Shown: positions 17,403 to 24,970 of the stretch, piece after piece
Layout of the letters: the number at the start of each line of letters is the position of its first letter
How positions within the stretch are numbered: the stretch's first letter is position 1
NCBI GenBank assembly: GCA_900319795.1
Contig: ONPU01000018.1
Location: 1 to 34,821, forward strand
From: an uncultured Eubacteriales bacterium
GTDB taxonomy: Bacteria; Bacillota; Clostridia; Lachnospirales; Lachnospiraceae
DNA length: 34,821 bases
Direction: 5' to 3'
Made by a program: the position numbers and the translations under genes
Notes under the pieces: generated by a model
Seen by the model: only the letters and a program-made list of their open reading frames with translations
What the model was told of the DNA's origin: nothing
The model's database searches: none

Positions 17403-18188
17403 TTACAATGTTGATTCCGTCCTGAGCCTTCGCTGCCGCTGGGCTTCGTACATCAGGACACCCGCCGCCATCGCGGCATTTAAGGATTCCACCCTGCCCA
17501 TCATCGGGATGCGGATCAGCGTATCGCAAAGGGCCGCCGTCTCATCCGTGATGCCGCGGCTTTCATTTCCTATGACAAATAAACTGCCGCCAAGGTAGCT
17601 TACATCCGTATAGTTCGCCCGCCCCCGAAGGTGCGCGGCGTAAGTTTTAATGCCTTTTCCACGCAGCTCGTTAAAAAAAGCCTCCGTATCCTTCACCTGA
17701 AAATGCGGCACGCGAAAGACCGATCCCATCGTCGACCGCACAACCTTGGGACTCAGGACATCTACCGTGTTTTCCGTGAAAAATACCGCGTTTGCCCCGG
17801 CCGCTTCCGCGGTCCGAAGGATGGTGCCCGCGTTTCCCGGATCCTGCAGGTCTTCCGTAAAGACAAATAAAGGAGCGGGATGGTTCAGGATTTCACTGTA
17901 GTTCCATTCCGGTTTCCTGAGAACGCATAAAATTCCCTGAGGTGTTTTCGTATCGGAAATGCCGAAAAAGCGCGCCTCGTCCAGATCGTCCGACACGGCG
18001 GCGCCTTTGGGGATCCTGGCCCGGATGTCCGGATGTTCCTCCGCGAACGCGCGCGTCATCACGACCTGCTCGATTAAGGCGGGCGGTGCTTCCTCAAAGA
18101 GTTTGATTCCTTCCGCCACAAAAAGGCCCTGCGTGTCGCGGGCCTTTTTCTGCTTACCCAGATATCGGATATCTTTTAATGACAACAT
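17403..18188 (-). CDS. SpoU/TrmH-family RNA 2'-O-methyltransferase
   Basis: A 261-residue SPOUT methylase. It has an N-terminal substrate-binding domain (IRYLGKQKKARDTQGLFVAEG) and a C-terminal knotted SAM-binding domain with the three family motifs: DLQDPGNAGTILRTAEAAG, LFVIGNESRGI and IRIPMMGRVESLNAAMAAGVLMYE. It methylates rRNA or tRNA; which site cannot be told. The ATG is four bases after the pfkA stop codon, so the genes are co-transcribed. Length is normal. Confidence 0.93.
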   Translation of the reverse strand: MLSLKDIRYLGKQKKARDTQGLFVAEGIKLFEEAPPALIEQVVMTRAFAEEHPDIRARIPKGAAVSDDLDEARFFGISDTKTPQGILCVLRKPEWNYSEILNHPAPLFVFTEDLQDPGNAGTILRTAEAAGANAVFFTENTVDVLSPKVVRSTMGSVFRVPHFQVKDTEAFFNELRGKGIKTYAAHLRGRANYTDVSYLGGSLFVIGNESRGITDETAALCDTLIRIPMMGRVESLNAAMAAGVLMYEAQRQRRLRTESTL

Positions 18189-18192
18189 ATGA

Positions 18193-19209
18193 TTACGAAC
18201 GCTTTACCTTAGCATCTTTTTTATAACCGCCGGACATGGCCGTGGCGATTTCGTACTGATATTCGTCAATACCCTTGACCATGGCCAGAGCCTCATCGAT
18301 ATCGAAGTCCTGGAATTTTCCGTTCTTGTATCCGACGACGCGTTCGCTCTTTCCTTCCATAAGGAGGTCCACTGCCATGCAGCCCATAATGGACGCATAG
18401 ACGCGGTCTTTTGCTGTCGGGCTGCCGCCGCGCTGCATGTGGCCGAGAATCGTGGCGCGGGTTTCAATTCCGGTCGCCGCCTCAAGTCTTCTCGCCATGG
18501 AAGCGGAATGGCCGACGCCTTCGGCGTTGATGATGATGTGATGCTTCTTTCCGCGTCTTCTGGAGTCGATGATATTGTCTATGATCTTCTGTTCGTCATA
18601 GTCATATTTTTCGGGAAGCAGGATATCCTCCGCGCCGTTCGCGATACCGCACCACAGCGCGAGATAGCCGGCATTTCTGCCCATAACCTCGATGATGGAG
18701 CATCTTTCATGGGAAGTCGAAGTGTCCCTGACTTTGTCAATCGCCTCCATCGCCGTATTGACGGAAGTGTCAAAGCCGATCGTATATTCCGTGCAGGAGA
18801 TATCGAGGTCGATCGTTCCCGGAACGCCAACCACGTTGATTCCCTGATGGGCAAGGCACTGGGCACCTCTGTAGGAGCCGTCGCCGCCGATGACCACGAG
18901 TCCTTCGATGCCGTACTTACGGCAGGTTTCGGCCGCGTGCTTCTGGCCTTCCAGCGTACGCATCTCAGCGCATCTTGCCGTATAAAGAACCGTTCCGCCT
19001 TTCTGGATCGTGTCGGACACGTCCTTACCGGTAAGTTCTTTGAGGTCCTCTTCCATAAGGCCGTCATAGCCTCTGTAGATTCCATAGACTTTAAGACCCC
19101 TTCCGAGTCCCCTTCTTACAACAGCCCGGATTGCCGCATTCATGCCCGGCGCGTCGCCGCCGCTGGTAAGAACGCCAATCGTTTTGATTTCCTTCTTTTC
19201 ACTGGCCAT
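18193..19209 (-). CDS. pfkA: ATP-dependent 6-phosphofructokinase
   Basis: A 338-residue glycolytic enzyme phosphorylating fructose 6-phosphate. N-terminal GVLTSGGDAPGMNAAIRAVVR and the nucleotide motif GGDGSYRGA, with Gly after Asp, point to ATP rather than pyrophosphate as donor. The catalytic segment reads PGTIDLDISCTEYTIGFD: the usual TIDND is TIDLD here, keeping both aspartates. MGRNAGYLALW and LGHMQRGGSPTAKDR complete the active and effector regions. The ATG at 19209 has GGAGG upstream, and a promoter lies just before it. This is the first gene of a six-gene operon running to 12865. Confidence 0.96.
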   Translation of the reverse strand: MASEKKEIKTIGVLTSGGDAPGMNAAIRAVVRRGLGRGLKVYGIYRGYDGLMEEDLKELTGKDVSDTIQKGGTVLYTARCAEMRTLEGQKHAAETCRKYGIEGLVVIGGDGSYRGAQCLAHQGINVVGVPGTIDLDISCTEYTIGFDTSVNTAMEAIDKVRDTSTSHERCSIIEVMGRNAGYLALWCGIANGAEDILLPEKYDYDEQKIIDNIIDSRRRGKKHHIIINAEGVGHSASMARRLEAATGIETRATILGHMQRGGSPTAKDRVYASIMGCMAVDLLMEGKSERVVGYKNGKFQDFDIDEALAMVKGIDEYQYEIATAMSGGYKKDAKVKRS

Positions 19210-19257
19210 CTTCTTCCCTCCAAAAGTCTGTTCCTAACCGGAAATACAGTTATAGTT

Positions 19258-19286
19258 ATTTTATGTCTTTTTCATACATTTTTCAA
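19258..19286 (-). promoter_or_regulatory. Promoter of the pfkA operon
   Basis: On the minus strand, TTGAAA (19286-19281), a 17-base spacer and TAAAAT (19263-19258), about 50 bases before the pfkA ATG. Confidence 0.65.
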
Positions 19287-19296
19287 TGCATGAATG

Positions 19297-21207
19297 TTAT
19301 CCGAGAGGAATCTCGACGATTTCCGCCATCCGGGACAGGCACTGCTCAATCTGTTCCGATATTTCCGAAATCATGCGCCCCGAAATCTCCTCGTCTTTCT
19401 CCGTTTCCAGATTGCGGTAGAAATTCTCGCGGATCTCGCTGGACATGCTGTCCATGCGGGATTCAAAGGCCTTCCGCGTCACCATTTTCCTGAACATGTT
19501 CGGAATGTCCGCGCTTAAGATCGCCTGCTCCATCCGGTTTTTACCGAGCACCAGAACCAGCAGGGAAATGACCGCTCCGGCCATAATCCCCGGCGCGCCG
19601 CTTGAGATCAGCGCGATCCCGCTGCCTCCGCAGAGAAGACCCACAAGAACGGATACAAGCGTGTCGATGAGGAGTGTAATCTGTCCGACCGCAAATACGT
19701 CCTTCGTCTCGATCTTGATGTCGATATCCGTCAGCGCGAGATAGGACGTAAGACTCAGCTGCTGATAGGGAATGTTGTGCCGCGTGCAGATCGGAACCGT
19801 ATACTCTTCGATATCGACAGCCAGAGGCTTCAGCCAGTCCATAATCGGTTTCACGAGAAGCATGCGCGCCTCCTCGGTCTTGAGGAACTCTTCGATTTCC
19901 CGTTCCAGCTCGCCGTCCACGTCCTCGAGACGGCGGATTTCTCCGCTCCGCCAGCGGTCGAACACGGGAAGGGCGGCATTTTCCAGAACCGGATCCACCA
20001 GTGTCTCAACCGTATTGCGGTACAGTTCATCGATGTGCAGCCGGACGAGGTCCTCGATCACGGTCGAAGAAATCAGTTCGTCCAGCTCCGTGCGGAATTC
20101 CCTTAAGTCCTCATCGATGCGGCCGCAGGAAGCCAGTCCGCGGGCAATCGTAAATTCAGGCTCCGATCCGGTGATGACGACCGATTCCGGGAACACTTCC
20201 CGTACCCATCCCCGGATCTCCTGCATACGGGAAACGCCGCCCGTAAGGAAAACCAGTTCGGGCAGTTCTCCGTCAATATGTCCGCGTACCTCCTTAAGGC
20301 TGTCCGTAAACAGATCCCTGAAGGACTGTCCGCCGAGCACCTGCTGCTTTCCGCAGAGCATATCGTGGGCGATCTTCGGATCGATCGTAAGCTTCAGCCT
20401 CATCGGAATCGTATGGCGGATCATGACGGACTCCGAACATTCGTGATCGGCCCAGTAATCCACATCCGAGAAATATTTTTCCTTCAGCCGCCGTACCGCG
20501 AACTCACAGTAGTTTTTCCACGGTTCGCTCTCTTCGAAGACCGTCCGGATTCGTTCCTCGCGTGGGGACGTTTTAAGAGCATTTTCCAGCAGAATCTCGT
20601 CCATCATTCCGCCGCCGAGAGCCACCTCGCCGGCCGTCTTCAGTTCCACTTCCTTACCGCTCGCAATATAGGCAAAGTCCGTCGTGGAAGAGCCGATGTC
20701 CACTACAAGCACCGGCTTCGAGAGAATATCATAGCCGACCTGAAGATGTTTGGACTGGCAGGCAGCCACAAGCGCCGCCCTCGACTCCGAGATAATCCGC
20801 GCCGGCGGATAGCCGATCTCCTCAAAAAGAGCTCTGTAATCTTCTCTGGCCGCGCTGTCCCAGCCGGCAGGGCAGCCGATATAGAAACAGCAGTCCTCGC
20901 CTTTTACCAGATGGCCCTCGCCATAGAGTTCTCCCAGAATTCCGACGGCAAAGCGCCTGAGGTCTTTCCGGCTCTCACGATCTGTAAGAAACCGGCTCTT
21001 GAAACGGATCGCCCTTTTTACGGCGCGGGGCGTATAGCAGGCGCTCTCGCCCACCAGCACTTCTCCGCTTTGAAGAAGGGCATATGCCGTCACGATGCTT
21101 TTCACTTCCCGGATTGTCAGGATTTCCGGCTGTTCAGCGGAGTTCTTCCCGACTAACGATATGGCGCTCTCGGCATCCCCGAGATCAAATCCGAAATAGC
21201 GCTCCAT
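19297..21207 (-). CDS. Hsp70-like ATPase with C-terminal membrane hairpin
   Basis: A 636-residue protein. Residues ~1-370 are an actin/Hsp70 ATPase domain: phosphate-1 FGFDLGDAESA, phosphate-2 LVVDIGSSTTDFAYI, the adenosine region VFLTGGVSRMQEI and FTIARGLASCG. No DnaK-type beta-sandwich substrate domain follows. Instead there is a largely helical, charged region (~375-515), two adjacent hydrophobic segments (~523-570, rich in Gly, Leu and Val) and a C-terminal helical tail. This suggests an ATPase held at the inner face of the membrane. AAAGGAGG precedes the ATG. It lies 43 bases after a gene whose product has its own membrane pair and a GrpE-like end. The client is unknown; cell-envelope or stress roles are guesses. 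Confidence 0.8.
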   Translation of the reverse strand: MERYFGFDLGDAESAISLVGKNSAEQPEILTIREVKSIVTAYALLQSGEVLVGESACYTPRAVKRAIRFKSRFLTDRESRKDLRRFAVGILGELYGEGHLVKGEDCCFYIGCPAGWDSAAREDYRALFEEIGYPPARIISESRAALVAACQSKHLQVGYDILSKPVLVVDIGSSTTDFAYIASGKEVELKTAGEVALGGGMMDEILLENALKTSPREERIRTVFEESEPWKNYCEFAVRRLKEKYFSDVDYWADHECSESVMIRHTIPMRLKLTIDPKIAHDMLCGKQQVLGGQSFRDLFTDSLKEVRGHIDGELPELVFLTGGVSRMQEIRGWVREVFPESVVITGSEPEFTIARGLASCGRIDEDLREFRTELDELISSTVIEDLVRLHIDELYRNTVETLVDPVLENAALPVFDRWRSGEIRRLEDVDGELEREIEEFLKTEEARMLLVKPIMDWLKPLAVDIEEYTVPICTRHNIPYQQLSLTSYLALTDIDIKIETKDVFAVGQITLLIDTLVSVLVGLLCGGSGIALISSGAPGIMAGAVISLLVLVLGKNRMEQAILSADIPNMFRKMVTRKAFESRMDSMSSEIRENFYRNLETEKDEEISGRMISEISEQIEQCLSRMAEIVEIPLG

Positions 21208-21250
21208 AGTGTCCTCCTTTAGGCAATGCAGCTTTCTTGCAATGCCGATT

Positions 21251-22150
21251 TCATGCGATGCCGCTTTCTGTTCCGACCGCGGCGAGTCCTTTCATAAGCA
21301 GCCGACCATCGGAAACCAGTGCCGGACGGATCGTTGTTTCCTCTTCGGAAGGCAGCAGTTCAAACCACGATTCGTGTTCCGGGGTATAATCCACGGTTTC
21401 AATTCCATGGTTGTGGAGATAGAAGCGGACATCCTCCGCCTTCTCGAGGGCATATTCCTCGTCATGGCTCATAGCTGCTTCCATAAGGCCGGCAAGGAGT
21501 TCCAGTTCCTCCTTCGAAAGCGCGGCATCCGCCTTTTCCGCTGTTCTCTTCAGATCTTCGCGTTCTTCCGCCTCCGCAAGGGCCAGCTGACGGTCCATTG
21601 TGATCGTGACAGCCTGCAGTGCGCGGTACAGTTTTCCCGCGTCCATGTGCAGGATGACTGTTTTCTCCGCCCCTTTCTTCAGCGCTTTCTTATCCGTTCT
21701 TATGAACAGACCGCCCGCAAACAGCAGCAGAGCACCCGCCGCGATCAACGCAAGGGGCAGTTCCCAGATTCCTTTGGCTGTCGTTCCCGGAACCCGCGTC
21801 ATAAGAAGCACGACTCCTGCCGCCAGCACCGCAAGCGCGACCAGCGCAAGAATCAGCCCGACTGGCCGCAGCTTCATGCCTTTCTTTTTCCCTGCCGTCA
21901 CGGACGCTTCCTTCTCCCAGATCTCCGGCTCGCCGCAGGTATCCAGCATCGCAACCGACGCTTTCACCGTTTCGGCCAGATGGGCCGCGGTCTGCTTCGC
22001 GCGCTCGCTTTCGCTCTGCTCCATAAACCGAAACAGGAGCCTCTCCAAGGACCGCCGCATCGCTTCCTGCGCCGCTTCCGTGCTGTCCGCGCCCGCGAAG
22101 CGGGCTTTGATGTTGTCGCGCTCTTCATTCAATATATCTGACAGAGTCAT
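21251..22150 (-). CDS. Two-helix membrane protein with GrpE-like C-terminal region
   Basis: A 299-residue protein that I do not recognise by name. Residues 1-95 are charged and helical, possibly coiled coil. Two membrane helices (~97-118 and ~130-147) form a hairpin. The C-terminal ~150 residues start with a long helix and end in a small beta-rich segment, SWFELLPSEEETTIRPALV followed by SDGRLLMKGLAAV. That ending resembles the beta domain of GrpE nucleotide-exchange factors. Being next to an Hsp70-like ATPase that also carries a membrane hairpin, it may be its exchange factor (inference from position and weak similarity). Confidence 0.6.
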   Translation of the reverse strand: MTLSDILNEERDNIKARFAGADSTEAAQEAMRRSLERLLFRFMEQSESERAKQTAAHLAETVKASVAMLDTCGEPEIWEKEASVTAGKKKGMKLRPVGLILALVALAVLAAGVVLLMTRVPGTTAKGIWELPLALIAAGALLLFAGGLFIRTDKKALKKGAEKTVILHMDAGKLYRALQAVTITMDRQLALAEAEEREDLKRTAEKADAALSKEELELLAGLMEAAMSHDEEYALEKAEDVRFYLHNHGIETVDYTPEHESWFELLPSEEETTIRPALVSDGRLLMKGLAAVGTESGIA

Positions 22151-22168
22151 GGTCGCTTCCTTTCCTCA

Positions 22169-23041
22169 TCATGCTTCTACAACTTGGATGTGCGGGTACG
22201 CGATCTCCAGATCGGCCTCACTTTTGAACAGCAGCACCAGATCCCTCCGGATATCGCTGCAGGCGACAAAATTCTCCTCCACGTTCGAAGTGACCACGGA
22301 AGCCCGAAGACTGATCCCGCTTGGCCCGAGCTCCCGGATCAGCACGGTCGTCCTGTCGTTGATTCCCCTGCTTTTCTTCGCCTTCTTCACCATCGGATGG
22401 TCATCAATCAGATCCGCCATCACCTCGATCGCCTTCTTCAGATCCGACTCATACGTGATATCCACATCGAGGAAATTGGAACTGAACGAGTCCGCGTAGT
22501 AGTTGTTATCGATCACGCTTAAGTCCATTTTGGAATTCGGGACTATCACGTGAGAGGCATTCATGACATTTTCAATAACGGTATGGCGGAGATCGATCGA
22601 CTTGACATAGCCGGTGATGCTCTCGCCGTCGATCGTGACATGAATCCGGTCCCCGAGCTGGAATGGCGTGAATGTCGAAAGGATAAAGCCGTGCACGATA
22701 TTGCTTAAGCCCTCCTGAAATACAAAGCCGAGGACAACCACCAAAAGCGAAGAAGACAAAAGGATCTGGCTGGCGAAGTTTTTGAACACGTCAAAAAGAG
22801 ACGCGATACTGATCCCTGTCGCAATGGCGACGATCACCTGCAGACAGCCTTTCAGGAAACTCATCTGCACGCTCTTTTTTCCGCGGATCAGGATCTTCGT
22901 AAAAATGATATCTATGATTTTGATCACGATGAGCGCTACAATGATCTGGAAAATGATATAGTACATCCTGTTCGAAGTCACGAACCGGAAAAATGATTTC
23001 GCGGTCCATTTCAGTTCTTCATAGTTTTCATTGGTTTCCAT
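22169..23041 (-). CDS. MscS-family mechanosensitive channel
   Basis: A 290-residue small-conductance mechanosensitive channel that releases solutes under osmotic downshock. There are three membrane helices: residues ~25-50, ~63-85 and the pore helix ~90-118 (SSSLLVVVLGFVFQEGLSNIVHG). The cytoplasmic beta domain follows: TPFQLGDRIHVTIDGESITGYV, then the MscS hallmark IPNSKMDLSVIDN written here as VPNSKMDLSVIDN. The C-terminal alpha/beta vestibule region is complete. It is the first gene before the GrpE-like/Hsp70-like pair, 18 bases from the next gene, implying shared transcription. GAAAGGA precedes the ATG. Confidence 0.93.
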   Translation of the reverse strand: METNENYEELKWTAKSFFRFVTSNRMYYIIFQIIVALIVIKIIDIIFTKILIRGKKSVQMSFLKGCLQVIVAIATGISIASLFDVFKNFASQILLSSSLLVVVLGFVFQEGLSNIVHGFILSTFTPFQLGDRIHVTIDGESITGYVKSIDLRHTVIENVMNASHVIVPNSKMDLSVIDNNYYADSFSSNFLDVDITYESDLKKAIEVMADLIDDHPMVKKAKKSRGINDRTTVLIRELGPSGISLRASVVTSNVEENFVACSDIRRDLVLLFKSEADLEIAYPHIQVVEA

Positions 23042-23083
23042 CGAAATATCCTTTCTTCCGATTTGATGTGCATACCTTATTTT

Positions 23084-23113
23084 ATTTTACTGCCCCGGGC
23101 GGCTTCTGCACAA
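23084..23113 (-). promoter_or_regulatory. Possible promoter of the mscS/Hsp70-like operon
   Basis: On the minus strand, TTGTGC (23113-23108), an 18-base spacer and TAAAAT (23089-23084). It is close to the inverted repeat GCGGCTTC/GAAGCCGC (23099-23106 and 23131-23138), which lies between the two divergent promoters and may be an operator. Confidence 0.4.
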
Positions 23114-23146
23114 CCGTAAAGTCACAATCCGAAGCCGCGCCTTCGT

Positions 23147-23176
23147 TTGACAAACCGCAAGGGCTGTCTTTATACT
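23147..23176 (+). promoter_or_regulatory. Promoter of the cvfB-like gene
   Basis: TTGACA (23147-23152), an 18-base spacer and TATACT (23171-23176), ~37 bases before the ATG at 23213. Confidence 0.7.
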
Positions 23177-23212
23177 TGAAATAACTGTTTGTGAATTGAG
23201 AAGGAGCCGACC

Positions 23213-24085
23213 ATGCTGAAAACAGGAGTCTATCAGAATCTGACCGTCGTAAGCCGTAAAGAGCACGGCGTCTATCTGGCCGAAAACGCCGACGCGGGAA
23301 AGACGGAGCGCGTCCTGCTTCCGTCGAAGGAAGTGCCGGAAGACACGCAGATCGGAGAGCCTTTGAGGGTTTTCATTTACCGCGATTCGATGGACCGTCT
23401 GATTGCCACTACGACCGCGCCCCTTATTACGCTTGGCGAGGTCCGTCTTCTTAAAGTAAAAGAAGTGACCGCGATCGGAGCCTTTCTCGACTGGGGCCTT
23501 CCGAAGGACCTGCTGCTTCCGTTTGCGGAGATGGTTTCCGCAGCGGACGGAAAGAAGCTGCGCCTTCATCCGGGAGACGAAATTCTCGCCGCGCTGTACC
23601 TCGACAAGAGCGGGCGTCTTGCGGCGACCATGAAGATCTATCCCTATCTTCGGACGGATTCCCCGTATATCAAGGACATGCATGTGTCGGCCCGGATCTA
23701 CCAGATCGAAGAGAGCTTCGGCGCTTTTGCCGCCGTTGACGACCTCTATTCCGGACTGATTCCGAGAAGAGAAATGACCGGCAGGGAACGCCTCGGCGAA
23801 GTCATGACCCTTCGGGTGACCGGCGTCCGCGAAGACGGAAAGCTGGATCTGTCCGGCCGGGAAGCGGCCTATAAAATGATGGAAGAGGATTCGGATAATA
23901 TTCTCTCCGTGATCCGTGATGAATACAGCGGGGTCCTTCCTTTCGACGACAAGGCCTCCCCGGAAAAAATCCGGGAAGTGTTCGGACTTTCCAAAGCCGC
24001 CTTCAAACGCGCGGTCGGAAAATTGTACAAAGAGCGGCAGATCCGGCTGGAAGAGGGGCAGATCTTCATTTCCGACGAAGACTGA
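23213..24085 (+). CDS. cvfB: CvfB/YitL-like S1-domain RNA-binding protein
   Basis: A 290-residue cytoplasmic protein of the CvfB family: three S1-like OB domains followed by a winged helix. The first domain covers residues ~1-60 and the second ~70-140 (EVTAIGAFLDWGLPKDLLLPFAEM). The third covers ~150-215 (YQIEESFGAFAAVDDLYSGLIP), with the winged helix at ~225-285 (IREVFGLSKAAFKRAVGKLYKE). In Staphylococcus aureus the family influences virulence gene expression and binds RNA; here it is presumably a general RNA-binding regulator. GAAGGAG precedes the ATG, and the gene is transcribed divergently from mscS. Confidence 0.88.
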   Translation: MLKTGVYQNLTVVSRKEHGVYLAENADAGKTERVLLPSKEVPEDTQIGEPLRVFIYRDSMDRLIATTTAPLITLGEVRLLKVKEVTAIGAFLDWGLPKDLLLPFAEMVSAADGKKLRLHPGDEILAALYLDKSGRLAATMKIYPYLRTDSPYIKDMHVSARIYQIEESFGAFAAVDDLYSGLIPRREMTGRERLGEVMTLRVTGVREDGKLDLSGREAAYKMMEEDSDNILSVIRDEYSGVLPFDDKASPEKIREVFGLSKAAFKRAVGKLYKERQIRLEEGQIFISDED

Positions 24086-24206
24086 CCGCGAAACACAGTT
24101 TTTACTTCAGCCGCGTATAAATTTTTTATTTTACATAACTAAGAGATACAAAACGTCCCCGAAACGTGGTAGGATAGTAGAAGTATGATTCTAGGGAGGG
24201 ACTATC

Positions 24207-24863
24207 ATGCCGAATATCTTAACTTTGCTGAATGAGCTTGCTTCATCACCGGTCTGGAAATCACCCGCCATGAAGTACGCTGTCATTATTGTTCCGACGA
24301 TTGCCGGACTTATATATTGTTTCTACGGTTACAGGCTTGCCCGTGTCATCAGCGCTCTGGTTGGCGCGAGCATCGGTGGCGGAATCGGCTTTGTTGTCGC
24401 AGGTGTTATGAAAATGACACCCCCGCTCCTTTACGTCATCCCTGCTGTAGGCGCGATTCTCTTCGGCATCCTCGGATACTTCCTTGTGAGACTCGGCATT
24501 TTCCTGATCGTCTTCCTGGTGATCTTCGGATCCGTCGGCGTCTCGCTCGAGGAACTGACCTCGCTTGACCGGGTCGTTGTCCTGATCGTCTCACTGGTAT
24601 CCGGTCTGATTCTGGGAATTCTGTCCGCGATCTACGACAAGGTTCTCATTATCATCGCCACCTCCATCGGCGGCGCGATGATCGTTGCCGACAGGGTCTT
24701 CGATCATCTGGTTCACATCCGCTGGGACGCGAACCTCGAGTCGTATATCCGGCTCGGCTTCGGCGTTTTTCTGGCCGTCGTCGGACTGATCTTCCAGTTC
24801 GTCACGACAAGAGATATGAAGTCGCGCTATGACGACGAAGAAGGCGATTATTACGATGAGTAA
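24207..24863 (+). CDS. DUF4203/TMEM198-like multi-pass membrane protein
   Basis: A 218-residue protein with about seven hydrophobic segments rich in small residues (for example YRLARVISALVGASIGGGIGFVVAG) and a charged Asp/Glu/Tyr tail. The Gly-rich helices resemble the DUF4203 (TMEM198) family, whose bacterial role is unknown. GGGAGGG lies upstream of the ATG. A strong terminator follows, so it ends its transcription unit; its promoter in the 121-base gap after cvfB is unclear. Confidence 0.7.
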   Translation: MPNILTLLNELASSPVWKSPAMKYAVIIVPTIAGLIYCFYGYRLARVISALVGASIGGGIGFVVAGVMKMTPPLLYVIPAVGAILFGILGYFLVRLGIFLIVFLVIFGSVGVSLEELTSLDRVVVLIVSLVSGLILGILSAIYDKVLIIIATSIGGAMIVADRVFDHLVHIRWDANLESYIRLGFGVFLAVVGLIFQFVTTRDMKSRYDDEEGDYYDE

Positions 24864-24888
24864 TCATTTTTCATGAGCATTATGATCG

Positions 24889-24921
24889 AGGCATTCCCGA
24901 CAGTTCGGGAATGCCTTTTCG
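24889..24921 (+). terminator. Terminator after the DUF4203 gene
   Basis: A perfect 12-bp stem, AGGCATTCCCGA with TCGGGAATGCCT, a 4-base loop and TTTT. Confidence 0.88.
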
Positions 24922-24970
24922 CTAAAATCCGTACATCATGCATTTCCAAAGTACAACGGAAGGATCAGCA

